Below are positions 46,447-59,264 of a DNA stretch of 64,000 nucleotides, in pieces. The DNA lies in NCBI GenBank assembly GCA_038087015.1, contig JASBNA010000004.1, positions 186,001-250,000 of the forward strand. The letters run 5' to 3'. Every line of letters begins with the position of its first letter. Positions within the stretch are counted from its first letter, which is position 1. A program made the position numbers and the translations under genes. Under the pieces are notes generated by a model, which had not been told where the DNA came from, did not search any database, and saw only the letters and a program-made list of their open reading frames with translations. The DNA is from Cerrena zonata (taxonomy: Eukaryota; Basidiomycota; Agaricomycetes; Polyporales; Cerrenaceae).

Positions 46447-46976
46447 GTTGTAATACCCTGTGGGTATGTGTACAATAGTGGTCCATGGCCACCTCTGAAA
46501 TGAGGGGTTTGTAATCCCCCGTTGTACTCTTGTTACCTTTTGTATCGGTTTGTATACCACTCGTCATTGTATACCATGTGTTTATCAATCATTCCCTCCG
46601 CTCTTGTCGGATTTGCTGTCGTGTTCCGGCCACCCTCGCAGTCATGGCGAGGTAAGTTCAGCAGTATTACATCGCTTTTAATGAACGGATTTAACGTAAA
46701 AACGTAGGTTCTCAACGCTTCGGCTGTGTCTTTCTCGCTATTAAATTTGGCATGCCTCATCCCAGTGTACCCAAAGCGAAAGTACGCCGGGGAGACACAT
46801 TTGCGTCTTTGTCCTGAGCTTTGGGCCATGCCCATGAATTGGTATATATACAGCCCAGGGTTCTCCCTTCCCTCCTCATCCACTCGCTCATCCATTCTTC
46901 TCCTCAAAGCCTCCAGAGCTCACTTCCCCGAACAAAACCTCTTACTTCCCCTACCCAAGTACACCTCTACACTAAA
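46447..46976. other. Intergenic stretch with TATA box of the small gene
   Basis: GGTATATATACAG at about 46842-46854 lies some 125 bases upstream of the next ATG and is followed by a CT-rich leader with CTTCCC runs, the pattern of a strongly expressed fungal gene. Nothing else is recognisable. Confidence 0.45.
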
Positions 46977-47243
46977 ATGCCTTCCTACAACGCTATTCTC
47001 GCTGAAATCGACACCCTTATCGCTAACTTGAAAGCCTACCCTGACCGCTCCGGACATAGCGCGACCTACGTCATCAACTTGTGCAAACAAAAACTATCCG
47101 AGGCCGAAACTGCTATGGCTGGCGTCGTTGATGAGGGGGCTCTGGCTCAGTACGTCTTCTCTCTGTGTTTATTTCGGGAGCTCTACTCATATTGGCTATT
47201 CTCTAGTTTTAAACGACTTGAAGCTATGTTAAAGAAGGCCTAA
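46977..47243 (+). CDS. Small helical protein of 69 residues
   Basis: No function recognised. Two exons, 46977-47149 and 47207-47243, give 69 residues: MPSYNAILAEIDTLIANLKA at the start, HSATYVINLCKQKLSEAETA in the middle, and FKRLEAMLKKA at the end. It is mostly helical, without a signal peptide. The clear TATA box, CT-rich leader, ACTAAAATG start context and correct splice sites support a real expressed gene. Confidence 0.6.
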   Translation: MPSYNAILAEIDTLIANLKAYPDRSGHSATYVINLCKQKLSEAETAMAGVVDEGALAQYVFSLCLFRELYSYWLFSSFKRLEAMLKKA

Positions 47244-47688
47244 TAAACCGATATACCAATATCTCAATGGTCTACCTACTCAAAATCGGCTTTGGATGAT
47301 ACATATCTTCTGTTGCATTCAAATGTCTCCGGCTGCGCCAACCGTTCCACTTGTGATCCTCTATCTTGTGCTCTGTATTTTGTCTGGCTCCCTGGATATA
47401 TCCGTACCGTATTCTATGTGACTCGCCTTGGTCTTAATCCTAATATTTAATTTCTGCTGAATCTCGCACGCCTTTCACATCAACTGTACTTGCCAAGCCC
47501 AACCATCGATTTCGAAATCGGCCCTTTCGGGTATGCTCTAACATCCTGCTATCTAACACTCACTCTTCCCGATAGAACTTCTCTGCAGACCAACATTACA
47601 ACACTTTTTGATTGGTACAACATGGTAATGTAGATTTCCTGTGATGCTAATTTACATCTCTAAGCCAATCCGTGGTCTAGTATTATTA
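47244..47688. other. Convergent 3' flanks
   Basis: Lies between the small gene and the minus-strand CoA-binding protein gene. No gene is visible. Confidence 0.5.
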
Positions 47689-48279
47689 TTACAGCAAACT
47701 CTGAATAATGTTATCGCCCTCGACGAGGATGCAAGGTCCTCCATAGATAACCTTCTCTGAAAGCCCGTTCTCCTCGATGTACTTGATGACCGCTGCGTCT
47801 TCGGCTCCGGGTTGGATCCAGATAGCGGGAACGCTTGATGCCTTGGCTTGTTCAAGGACACCGAGGGTGATCTGTTGTTATTTGTCAGGATTGGAATGTT
47901 ATCATGGGTTCGTAAAATTACTGGACCTTCGGTGGTGTGATGACGCTGATGGAGGTTTCTGTTGGGTTGGGAAGATCGGAGACAGCTTTGAGTGTCTTTA
48001 CACCCTCGAGTTCGGCTTCCTTCTACTCGGGGATTTAATGGATGAAATAAATAATATTTTATACTGTCGACACGTACAGGGTGAAGTGGTGTGACATCCT
48101 TGCTTCGTGCGAGATACCACTGCAAAACCTAGAATAAAATAAAACTTACAATCTGCTTCTACGATCTACGCAGTTTTTCATACCTTGGTTCCGAACTTGG
48201 ACTGATCCTTTGAAGCGCCAACGACGGCGTACTTTGGTGAAGACAAGAAAGTCTTCCTAATATCTCCAGATCCAGACAT
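47689..48279 (-). CDS. CoA-binding domain protein (YccU/YmaB-like Rossmann fold)
   Basis: Members bind coenzyme A through a Rossmann fold and resemble the N-terminal domain of succinyl-CoA synthetase alpha; the cellular role is unclear. The ATG at 48279 reads MSGSGDIRKTFLSSPKYAVV, then GASKDQSKFGTK, YLARSKDVTPLHPV, LEGVKTLKAVSDLPNPTETS with ISVITPPK, and in the last exon LEQAKASSVPAIWIQPGAED, then AVIKYIEENG and GPCILVEGDNII (stop 47689-47691). The order is that of the family: GASxxxxKFGxxV, PVxPxxxExEGxKxxxSVxDLP, VxPPxxxxxVLEQA and WxQPGxxD. About 150 residues, three short introns, all consistent. Confidence 0.9.
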
Positions 48280-48950
48280 GGTACGAAAAGCTGAAGCAAG
48301 GAATCGAGCAATGGCTAGTTAGTGGATGTTGACGTTCAGAAACCTTATGAGCTGTCAGTGAGCTTATATCTCGGTATTGGTTGGGGATCACGCCATGCAT
48401 GCACAAGACCGGCCAACCTATCGCACTCATGCGCATTATTACCACTGCCAACTGAGAGCTGTGAACGAGCGAATGGGCCCGCGTGTGGAAGCCATTCCCT
48501 GACATACGATGCTCATTGATCCTGAGAACCCCCATGTGTGTTATCGCAGTCCATCGCAAACGTTGAGCGCGCCTGGTCCGTGCGCAGACTGGAAAGTATA
48601 AAAGCCATCGCCAAACTTCTGAGCAACTCATACTTACCTTGATGGCACCCGCCCCTTCAACTCCCGGGTTGGTGGGCCGTGGGGTTCCTCCATAGCACGG
48701 CGACCATGTCCTCAGAGGGAATCTGCGGTTTGTATGGGCTTCGGCTCATGCACCGTCTCAATATTTTCCTGTCCTGCTTCGGCCCTCGGGCTGGGCAGGC
48801 CGTTCTTTTTTGCCCTTTATTGGTCCTAACCCTAACCCTAGTGTACATGACGCAATACATTTCATTCATTGCTTTTTCCACCTCAACTTGCACTTCCTAA
48901 ATAAGACCGACATCGTGAACTGTAACACTCAACAAAAAAGTTGTGGCCTG
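48280..48950. promoter_or_regulatory. Divergent promoter region with a telomere-like tract
   Basis: It separates the CoA-binding protein gene from the cysteine synthase gene. At 48825-48840 there is a tract CCTAACCCTAACCCTA, two and a half units of the fungal telomere repeat, about 110 bases before the cysteine synthase ATG. Such telo-boxes can bind Myb-type factors in promoters; whether this one does is unknown. Confidence 0.45.
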
Positions 48951-51086
48951 ATGCCACGGTTGAATTTGCATGTCCCATCATCTGTTCGCGAACGCCTTCC
49001 ACATCCCAGTAGAATTGCTGCTCGCTGGATCTTTTACGGCGTCCTAATAGGCTTTGGACTCTCCATTGCCTCGACTTCGTTGGCATTACATCTGCATGAA
49101 CGCCGTCGTAAACGAATCGAACGACAATTTGAACCTAGGCCAATTGAACTCCGCAGTGACGAAGTCGTCGATGGAGTGACCGGCCTTATAGGTATGTTCT
49201 AATCCTAGTCTTGAGTATTGCTCTATTATAGTTGAGACACCTTTGGTAGGTAACACGCCGTTGATACGAATAAACTCGTTGAGCAGTGCACTAGGCGTTG
49301 AGATACTAGGCAAAGCAGAGGTGACGTGTATTTTCATTCATTCAAGTAGCTCTTCGGCTTAAGATGCTATAGTTTCTCAATCCAGGGGGCAGCGTGAAAG
49401 ATCGCGTTGCGTTACGAAGTGAATTTCTTGTCTTGATACCTAGTAGTCTAGAAGTCTAACAGCGCGATGTCTTTTGGTAGTGATTGAAGATGCGGAACGT
49501 CAAGGAGTTCTAGTTCCTCACACTGGTTCTCGTATATTCGAAGGTACAGTGGGATCCACAGGCATCTCAATCGCCACTATTGCAAAAGCTAGGTGAGTGT
49601 CGAAGGTGCTTAACTAACTACGCCATCATTTGACACGTTTTCACGCAGAGGTTATGAAGTCAGTAAGTTCTTTTATCACGTTCGAATTCCATTTGCGGGG
49701 TTATGACTAACACACTACAGCGATTATCATGCCTGATGATGTTGCAGAAGAAAAAGTCAAAGCCCTCCTCTCCCTTGGAGCCGATGTGGAACGTGTGCGC
49801 CCTGCTAGTATAGTAGATAAAAAACAGGTTAATCTCTCTCGTTTGATGTCTTCTCGTTATTCGACTGATAGCCTCTCCCATAGTTTGTGGTAAGAAAGCA
49901 CGATAGGTTATCACATTCTTTAGACGATTGATTTTTTCTAGAATCTCGCCCGTGATAGAGCAGCCCACTTCAGTCGAGCGACGATTCGAACGTCATCCTC
50001 CTCCATCGTAGTCACCAGCGCTGCATCCGAAAGTGCATTAGAAGAAAATCATCCCCGTACTCAAGATGAGGAAGAAGAGGTCCGAACTAAACCCAGAGGC
50101 TTCTTTGCAGATCAATTTGAGGTAATTCTTGTTCACTCCCTTATGTCTAGCTTCTATGCTAATGAACGTTATAGAATCGTAGCAATTTCGATGCGCATTA
50201 TCACGGTACTGGTCCCGAAATTTGGAGACAAACAAATGGTCGAGTGGATGCATTTGTCTCCGGTGCAGGTCGGTTTCTTCCCCTCTTTATTCGCTCGACA
50301 ATGCATGATGGGGCCTCGCAGGTACGGGTGGGACGGTATCCGGGATTGGACGCTACCTCAAGTCGATGAACGAAGATGTCTTAGTTGCATTATCAGACCC
50401 AGAAGGTAGTGGCTTATACAACAAAGTCAAGCATGGTGTTATGTTCGATCGTAGAGAGGCGGAAGGTACCAAACGGAGACATCAAGTTGATACCGTCGTC
50501 GAGGGAGTGTACGTATTGACTGACACGTGCATTGTATATGGATCATGACTGATTATGGGTGTTTAGAGGTATCAATAGGCTAACCCACAACTTTGAGCTC
50601 GGACTACCAATTATTGGCGATGCATTCCGGTATGTCTCTATCCGATCAACATCGCCCAATAGTGTGGCTCACGAATTTCACGACAGTGTCTCTGACGCAG
50701 AAGCTGTCGCGATGTCCCGTTACCTCGTTAAGCACGATGGACTTTTCTTAGGTTCAAGTAGCGCTTGCAACTTAGTGGCTTCGGTCAAACTCGCTAAGAA
50801 GATGGGTTGGAGCGAGGGTCAAAGAATCGTTACGATCCTTTGTGACTCTGGAAATAGACATTATTCAAAGGTGCGTATAGGCGTACATCCTTCGCGATAA
50901 AACTGATCACAAGTATCATGATAATCTCTCCAGTTCTGGTGAGTATAGCCTTGTGTTATACTTATAGATTTGAAATTGAGTACTGAACCCCATCGTAGGA
51001 ATGACGATTACTTGCACAACGCCAAAATCCCCATCGTCACTCAGGTCATAGAAGATCTCCTAAAAAGTCCGCTGGCCAGCAACTAG
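48951..51086 (+). CDS. Membrane-anchored cysteine synthase-like PLP enzyme (Mcy1/Cys12-like)
   Basis: A fold-type II PLP enzyme of the O-acetylserine sulfhydrylase family. The ATG at 48951 gives a basic, arginine-rich N-terminus, then a membrane segment (WIFYGVLIGFGLSIASTSLA) and a basic stretch, like yeast Mcy1 (YGR012W) of the mitochondrial outer membrane. The catalytic body has GLIGNTPLIRINSLS, FLNPGGSVKDR (PLP lysine), EGTVGSTGISIATIAKARGY, IIMPDDVAEEKVKALLSLGA, then HYHGTGPEIWRQ, DAFVSGAGTGGTIAGTGRYL, LFLGSSSACNLVASVKLAKK and VTILCDSGNRHYSKFW. Compared with plain cysteine synthases there is a charged loop insert (EENHPRTQDEEEEVRTK, about 50035-50090). Many short introns; the stop is at 51084-51086. 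Confidence 0.92.
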
Positions 51087-51683
51087 ATGCTCACTGACTT
51101 CCGGCTTCTTGAGCTATCTTATTATCGCAAGCTTGTCACGGCGAGCGGCACCCGAGAGAGTGGATGATCAATTCCTCAGGGAAGAGTAGCACTCCGACAG
51201 GCAGACCGGGAGATGTAGATGGTAGAATACAGTACATGTATATACTATGCAGGGGATATGGGATATGTAGTTTGCAAGGCGGGTAAAAAAAAGATATGCG
51301 ATGATAGAAGAGCTAGACAGTTATGCGATGCTAAAAAAAAGATCAGAGCGGTACAACTACAAGACAACGATAGCAAGGGGAATTCAAATTCAAATTAAGT
51401 GAGATGAGTGGAACGGTGTCGAGCTTAACCTGTCGGCCAACCAGGATGAACTGATGGATTAGAGATAGTTGGAAGAGTGGTCTGGGAGGTTGATGGGGTG
51501 AGACTGGGTGCATGGGTGGATGATGATGCGTGGTGAATGAGGGGTGTGTGGGTAAAAGGTGGTTTGGGAGAATTCCGGGAGTCTTTGCTTGGGGATGCAC
51601 TCAGAGAAGGAGCAGCAGATACTTGTCGACTACCAGAAACAACATTCAGCAACTTAAGACATCACCATTCGCGAGGGAATAAC
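51087..51683. other. Convergent 3' flanks
   Basis: Lies between the cysteine synthase and Ada2. Two AAAAAAAAGAT stretches occur near 51286 and 51332. No gene is visible. Confidence 0.5.
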
Positions 51684-53930
51684 TCACGAAGTATTATCCT
51701 GGTTGGACGGAATCGGAATTTGAGTCGGATCAAGGAATCCAACCTTGAACGCCCCACTCTGAACGAGATAATCCCAAACACGACTTGTCTTGTTGACGTC
51801 CATTTTAACAAGATCTCGAGCTTCTCGACGACGAAGTTTTCCACCACGTCTTGCATATTCACGAACAAGAGTCTCCTTAACCACAAGGTACGGTTTTGGT
51901 AATATGCGTAGTGTCGAGCAGAGTGCTTGTTCGTCTGCTGTGAGTAGATGGAGAGATGGACTATTGGCAAGATTGAGAGGAGCAGCTGAAGTCTCCGATG
52001 TCAGTAAAGTATACACAAGGAGTCTGAAGAGTAGAATACGCACGCATTCTCCGACCAGGCGGGCCCATACCAGAAGCAATAGAACTTCCACTTGTCTTGG
52101 GTGTGAGTTCGCGTTCATGACTTCGCCTCGCGTCAGGGCCAATAGATCCCCGGCCGCTGCCCACACGTAGTGATGTTCGATCTGCACCAGAGTAATAGTC
52201 TCGGGCGAGATTCGCTTTGACTTGTTGCTATAATCATGAAATATCGATAAATGAACAATTTTGATATTGAAGGAGGATGCCACATACGCGTTTGGCCAAA
52301 TCTATTTCATACTTGTCGATGTCTGCTGCGGAAGTTAGACCCATTCGACGATAGTGTTGGAGTTCCTGTATCCGTTTGCGGAGTACTTGTTCCCCTACGA
52401 ACATTGAGTATCATGAAGAGTTATGATTAGATTGGTGACGAGAGAGGAACACGTACAGATAATATCCGTAACAAAGTGCTCGAAGTCGTTCGCAGTCTGC
52501 AGCTTCGCAAAAGGCCGTAACCGAACCACAACATCTTTCTCCTCTCTAGGACGTTTCTTATCCGCAGCTTGCATCTGAAACGAGGGCAGGGTTAGGTCAG
52601 AAACGTGGAGGCCGATCGGAGAACGCGAGGGATGACGCACCTGTTTGTAGTTCAAGAGCCCACGATCGAACATCAACTGTTTACTCTCTTGCCTCTTTTC
52701 CACCCTTTGAGCATACATCTCCAGGAGCGTCAGTTTGAAATTGAGGGAATCATCAGTCTCAAAAGGCGCCGGCTGAATAGGTTCCTCCTCTCCCTCCTCC
52801 TCGTTGGCTTCGTCGGTCTTGTCATCCGAAGCCACAGGCTTACTCGCCCTCTTTACGTCCCCGTTCGTATGCCATCCATTGGGTATACCGTTCATGTAAC
52901 CATTTGGAAGTCGTTTCCCAGGCTGCGTTTCCCGCATCTTGCTCTCCTCTTCCCATCGTAATCGAGCCTTTACTTCGGGGTCATGCTCGTCTTCTGGGAT
53001 CTTATCACCACCCCACTTCAGGACAACACCAAACTCGAGATCCTTAACTAGGTCTTCGGCGTCGTTGTCAAGTTCGTGTTCAAACTCTAGACGACCGGGG
53101 AGGAATGTGCCCACTTCGTGCATGGCTGGTGCGGATGTTGGCGCTACTTTCGGTGCCGGAGGAGGGTTGGTGTTCATAGAGGATATCCGGCGTCGTTTTC
53201 GGTCGTGGAACTCTGAAGGATCGATGTCAAACTCGCGGTCCATTGGCTAGATAAGAGGCATTGAAATTTAGAGAGGTTACTGTTGAGGAAGAGGTATTGA
53301 CGTACTGGGAGAGGCCAATTTGGGGAACTGAGATAAACATCGTGGTAATGCTTTTCTACTTCTTCCTTGGTCCGCGTGCCGACATGCTCGGCAATAGCCT
53401 GCCAGTTGCCCAAACCCTGCAGGGAGATACCTTGCAAAAGTAGCAATTCCCTATAGGATTGTATTAGGTTAATTCGGAAGACAATAGGTTTCGAGTCACA
53501 TACTCGTCGGCACCCCAATCTTCCATAAATATAGGGTATGAGTGTAGTTCCTGACCGCAATCTCAGAACATTCTAACGTCAGAATTTCGTAGATGTTCAC
53601 TTACAACTACACGATATGCATGGTCTCTTCTGTGTTGGCCGAATTCTTTGCCGGCACAAAAGCAGGCTGGACATATGTCTACGCCATCTTCTAGTGACTC
53701 GCATGTAGGGTCTGCACATTTTATTCGGATTGAATGCGTGAGGTCGCAATGACATGAATCGCATTCGATTTGTAGGCCAGGCTCATTAACAGCTGAATTA
53801 CGTAATCGAAATCCGTGAGAAAACGGTCTCTCTCCCTATGGAGGACAGGATGATTTAGAACCACCAAGAGGAAGTACTCACTCTGGATTTCTTCTGGTTG
53901 GTGTTGTCGTTTTCGGTGAGTTACAGTCAT
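51684..53930 (-). CDS. ADA2: SAGA complex transcriptional adaptor Ada2
   Basis: Ada2 binds Gcn5 and stimulates histone acetylation in SAGA-type complexes in the nucleus. The ATG at 53930 begins [14 protein letters not shown]. Exons give the ZZ zinc finger ([45 protein letters not shown]), the linking [15 protein letters not shown], the SANT domain ([29 protein letters not shown]), the Ada2 middle region ([29 protein letters not shown] [20 protein letters not shown]), FEHFVTDII, and the C-terminal SWIRM domain ([58 protein letters not shown]). The stop is at 51684-51686. The domain order ZZ-SANT-SWIRM is diagnostic. A disordered acidic stretch between SANT and SWIRM is normal for the family. 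Confidence 0.95.
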
Positions 53931-54571
53931 GTCTCACTTCCCAGACCCTCCAGAGCAGATTCTACGGAGATATAGCCGTCGTCGTTGCACGCCGATCGAA
54001 GGGTGCTGCTTGGTAGCAAATGGTTCAGAGGATGTTTTGAACTCGATAGCAGGTCCCAAAGAACATATGGAGTGGACAGGTAGGTTCTAGAGGTCGAAGA
54101 AGTCGATCTTGTCGGTATCGGTGGCGCGAACGGTGGCCAGGCTAGTCGGTATTATTCTCGCCTTTGAGAGTGAATAGTGTGACCTCAAGCTGGTGGTGAT
54201 GAGTGCCACGAAATTGGTGTCGATGAAGATGTGGAAGCTAGAGGTAGCCAGAGTGGTAGATGACGTTGTCGTCGTTGTCGCCCTCGTCGTCGCTGCGCGG
54301 TCCTAGGCGGGTGTTTGGTTGTATTTGCGCGGTTATCACAGACAAACATTTCCGAAAATGACTGGGCCCCTGATGTGACCCTAACCATAGCTACATACGC
54401 GTATTAGGTTAGGTTTAGACACGAGTGTGACATCCTGCCGCTACCATTACTATACCAGCCAGTGCCACTACACTAACGTCTCTCATCCGTCTTGTCCGTC
54501 TTGGACATAAACACCCTTGATCTTTCGCATACAACGCCTGAATGTACTAGTCTCGTTCACCTTATACGACA
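53931..54571. promoter_or_regulatory. Divergent promoter region, Ada2 / Ctr9
   Basis: This 641-base interval separates two oppositely transcribed transcription-related genes. A short plus-strand open frame at the Ada2 start is a shadow. No specific site is assigned. Confidence 0.4.
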
Positions 54572-57500
54572 ATGACACGTTCTCCCTCTCCTTCCGCCGG
54601 TCGTACACTCGACATTGAACTCTCTGGTCAAGAAATCATCTCCGTCGAACTTGACCACTTGGACCCCGATGCATCTGACTTGATTGACGTCCTCCGGGAT
54701 GCTCAATCGCCCCCATGGATATGGACGAAACTTGCAGCAGAGTATTGGAGACAGAATCATTTGGAGGCAGCAGAGAAGCTGGCCCAGAGTTGCATCGAGA
54801 GTGCGTTACTTCGATCTCTATTAGTGTTCGTAGCTCTTGAACTTTGCACGTAAATAGCACTTGAGGGAAGCTCGCATGAACATAATCTTTCACCTATCTA
54901 TTCCCTTCTAGCTAACATGCAAATCACTCGAGCACAAAAGGCACCAAAGGTTATTCTGCAGGACGCCCGTAAGCGGAATCACTTACAACATTGAATGTAT
55001 TTATAAACTTCTACTAGGGCTCGACGATCAAAGAGCTGAAAGGACGCGGAAAGAATACTACCAAGATGCAGCACAGTATATCAACAAGGGTGGTAGTCCA
55101 CAGGGCGGTGGACGTTCAGCTGCACTTTCATTCCTTTCCCGAGGTATACCGTTTGCCTCTGTTCAATTATATATCATCTAATCCTCGTAATAGCGGTACT
55201 TCAACTGGGAAATCAAGCTATGGATGATGCCCTTCGAACGTTTCGAAGGTGTCCTTTCCGAAAAACCAACCAATCTAGTCGCGCTACTTGGAAAGGCGCG
55301 GATATTGTTTACGCGGAGGCTTTACACACAGTCCTTGAAGCTCTTCCAACGAGTTCTCGAATTGAAGCCAGATTGTAGACCAGATCCTCGAATAGGCATC
55401 GGTCTCTGCTTATGGCAAATGGACCAGAAGACGAAAGCCAAGGCTGCTTGGGAGCGAAGTGCCGAAGTGGTGTGTATTACGCCCCCCTTCATTATCCTTC
55501 TATACCTTACGTCATAATAGGCTACTTCCCCCGAAGAAGCATGGCCAGCGCACCTACTCCTCGGTCTCGAAGCTATCAACTCGAGTAAAAACGAAATCCA
55601 GCCGGAAGAACAGCGTCGGAATGATTTCCTGCAGGGTACTAAGCTAGTGGAAAGAGCTTTCAAAGCGAACCAGAAGAACTCTGCTGCTGCAAATGCCTTA
55701 TGTGAACTGCTCATTCGCAAGAAGCAGTTTAAGAGTGTGAGTCCATTGAGTGTTCCATACGTGCAATATGTTAACTTTGTTACAGGCCTTGAAATTGTCT
55801 GAGCGGACGGTTCAATTTGCAGATACACTGACTGTACTCACCGAAGGTTATATTCGCTCTGGTCGTGTGCTACACGCGGAGGGTTCAACATCAGACGCCC
55901 TGAAACAATACACGAAAGCTAGAGAAGGTCAACCTGCGAATATCTTAGCTGCCATTGGTTTAGCTCAGATGCAAATGCTCACCGGTCTGTCTCATTCGCT
56001 TGTCCTATCCTGTGATGATCTCATAATTCCTTAGACGAAATTCCGGGTGCCATTCACGTTCTCGACACATTGATCCAACGAGCACCTGCTAGTGAATCGA
56101 TGGAAGTGACCGCCATGCTAGCTTCACTACGTGCCCATCCTCGCCCAGGTGTCTCAAGTGCAGATCAAGCCCAGGAGAAGACTCGTGCTCGAGAACTCTT
56201 TGACCGGATATGCAAGACTCTCGGACTTCCAGAGGATCACCATGCACAATTGAACGGTCCTAAGACCTTGACCGCATCTACTCGTACTCTAGCTGAAGAT
56301 AGCGAACTGCACCTTGAGATTGCACGACTGTGGCAGGCAGACGACCTTGCTCGTGCCGAAAGGGCATACAAGGAAGCTTCGAGATTGAACGAGGCTGCTG
56401 GACGGGCTGAGCCACGACTATTGAATAACTTGGGTACTCTTCATCAGCTTGCTGGCCGTTTGGATGAGGCGAGGTCGACATATGAAAACGCGCTTACCAC
56501 AGCTGCTTCGTTGAATTCCGGCGCAGGCGAACACATGACAACATCCATCCTCTATAATCTCGCACGTGTGTATGAGGAACAGGGTGAAGAGGGTATGGCA
56601 AAGGAGGCTTATGATAAGCTCCTGACCAGACATCCGGAATACGTCGACGGTACGTATTATCTTCGAAATACAGTGGGATATACTAAACTGTTACATGTAG
56701 CCAAAATCCGACAAGCACATATGCTCTTCCGCCTGAACCGCCACCACGACGCTCACGAACTCCTCAAGCAATCTCTCTCATCTCAAAGCAACAATCTCAA
56801 CCTCCGTGCTTTCTACACCCACTTCCTTATCCAATCCAACCTGCCCAAACCCGCCAAAGAATTCGTCTTTGCTACACTAAAAGACCACGATAAACACGAT
56901 GTTTACTCACTCTGTGCGGCTGCTTGGATCCACTACTATCAAGCCAGAGAAAGCCGAGATACATCGTCGGAAGGTGTCAAGGAACGAAAACGAAATTTCC
57001 AACGCTCATCCGAGTTGTACGACAAGGCGTTGTATTATGATCCCACTTGTGCTGTTGCCGCTCAAGGGTTGGCTATCGTTATCGCGGAAGATGCGTTGGG
57101 AACTTTGGGTGGTTCACTTGGTCATCCTGCACCTGATGAATCTCAGAGACGGCTGAAGAACGCTCGAGAGGCTTTGGAGGTCTTTGCGAAAGTAAGAGAA
57201 TCGCTGGATGATGGGTGCGTTTACGCGAATATGGGACATTGTTACTTTCGTCAGCGATGATTATGATCGTGCTATTGAGAGTGTAAGCTGATCTTTACTT
57301 CGTCTATCACCTTCGTATATCTGACTTTTTATTTGACGTTTCCAGTACGAGACTGCTTCCAAGAAGTGGTATCAGGGACACAACGTTCCTGTATTACTTT
57401 GTCTCTGCCGTGCTTGGTACGCGAAGGCGAATAAGGATCAGTCGTTCAACGCCATGAATACCGCATTGAAATATGCTCAATCTGTAAGTTCTTGAATCAT

Positions 57501-58569
57501 GGGATTATCGTATATTCTTTCCTTATAACTATCCTAGGCATATCATCTTCAACCTTCCGATAAAGTCATCCTCTACAACATTGCCATGATTCAACAAAAG
57601 GCCGCTGAGATGCTCATCTCGTTACCTTCCGCCAAACGTACGCTCAAAGATCTCCAAAAGGCGACAGAACAAGCGGCGAATGCGCAGAAGTGAGTGCTTA
57701 TATCAGTCTTGCGTGACGGTTATTTGTTTACTCATATCACAAATCAGACTGTTCGCGACCTTAGCAGCCGACCAATCCCCAGTATTGCCGTACAACAAGG
57801 TCATCGCTGACCAACGGCGGAAGTATGGTGAAGGTGTTCTGCGAAGATGTGATGAACATGTTGCTAGTCAACGACAACACGAGGAGGAGGTTCATGCTAA
57901 GGTGGAAGCTGCGAGACAGAAGAGGCAAGCTGAAAAGGACAAGAAAGAGGAAATTGCGGTACGTAACACTCACGAGACCATATTCTCGTTTCCTAATATT
58001 GGCGTTTATCTCGTAGCGTCAACGACTGGAGGAGATCCGTCTTCGTGAGGAAGAACTCAAGGAACAGCGTCGACAACAACGTGAACAAGCCCAGATCTGG
58101 ACACGTGAGTTGCAGCAACAGGAAAGCGAAGAAGAACGAGAGAAGAAGACGAAGAAGGTCCGTCGACCGAAAGGTGAAACAATAGGCAGTGGGGATGAAG
58201 CTGCTGGTCCAGGCAATGGTGCCGCCGAACCCAAGAAGAAGCGACGAGGGAAACTTCGGAAGACGGCTGACAATGACAATGAGGAGGAGGAAGCGCTGTT
58301 TAGTGGAGATGAGGAGGCCATTGATAAGCCTTCTAAGAAGGTATGTTATGGCGTTTCTGGTTTGAATTGAGTTTTGTGTCTAATAGTAATCATAGCGTCC
58401 GAAGAAGAGGGTCGTCCGTGATGATGACGAGGAAGTGGTTAGTGCGCCTCGAAAAAAGCAATTGTGAGTTTTGTTATCACCGAGGCCCTCACGGTATTCT
58501 TTGACTGACGAGATATTGTATAGTAAGAGCAAAGAATACATTTCAGACTCCGACGAGGAGATGTCTTGA
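54572..58569 (+). CDS. CTR9: PAF1 complex subunit Ctr9 (TPR protein)
   Basis: Ctr9 is the TPR scaffold of the PAF1 complex that travels with RNA polymerase II and promotes histone modification and elongation. The ATG at 54572 (MTRSPSPSAGRTLDIELSGQ) leads into the typical start EIISVELDHLDPDASDLIDV. TPR blocks follow: WTKLAAEYWRQNHLEAAEKL, ALLGKARILFTRRLYTQSLK, PDPRIGIGLCLWQMDQKTKA, the long exon 56070-57260 with RLLNNLGTLHQLAGRLDEAR and SILYNLARVYEEQGEEGMAK, and ALYYDPTCAVAAQGLAIVIA. The C-terminal part is a charged helix (REEELKEQRRQQREQAQIWT) and an acidic, basic-alternating tail ending SKEYISDSDEEMS (stop 58567-58569). Ctr9 of other fungi has the same order and about 1,100 residues. More than ten short introns. 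Confidence 0.93.
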
Positions 58570-59264
58570 TGCTCCTTTTGCTCGTCATTGCTCTTGGATT
58601 TTTCTCTTTTTGTATCCTTTGTTATCGTATTGTCCTTTGCTATACACTATACTTATTTTATCTCGCATTCACCTCTCTGAAATGGTTTTGGAAAATGATG
58701 AAAGGAACAGCCATCGACATCCGTTTAATTTCACAAGAGGCTCTGGAGCTATAACATCTCTCCTGTTATCAATATCGCACATAAGAAATATAGAATACAG
58801 GCAAATTCCAGCAATGTCCCGAGTCTGTACAATGTACGTGTCACATATTAGATCAAATAGAATCGAAAATGGCATGGAAGATCTTGAGAAAATCGGGAGT
58901 CAAGTGGACGCGGGTTGCGTCAGTCCAAATCCTGAAGTTGTATCGTTATTTCAAGGAAGAGAGAAGGCAATCCGCTATCGACGGTCCGATGTGATATCTC
59001 AGTGCGTGCGGTGAAGATGATTTGTGTCTGAGCGAGTAGGATGCCGCCGAGTCAATTATTACTATTCACTACTATATTTCTATAGCTACCTTCTGTCCTA
59101 CATGAATCACAACCCACAATGGTCTTGGTGCCTGTCTTGTTTTGACGATTTACATAGTACCTCTTGACGCATTTTTTCTGTGAACTTAAACAAAATGGTA
59201 GTTATCCTATTGTCATTCGTGATATATTATACCTTCAGTCTATGAGTTATGTATTCATCTCGAG
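58570..59264. other. Convergent 3' flanks of Ctr9 and NUDIX copy A
   Basis: Open frames at 58566-58754 and 58610-59014 overlap the Ctr9 stop and lack features. No gene is supported. Confidence 0.5.

Noticed and set aside
52605..53250. Plus-strand frames opposite Ada2
   Set aside because: They are antisense to well-supported Ada2 exons.
58566..59014. Hydrophobic and mixed frames after Ctr9
   Set aside because: They overlap the Ctr9 stop and its AT-rich 3' flank, with no domain or splice sites.
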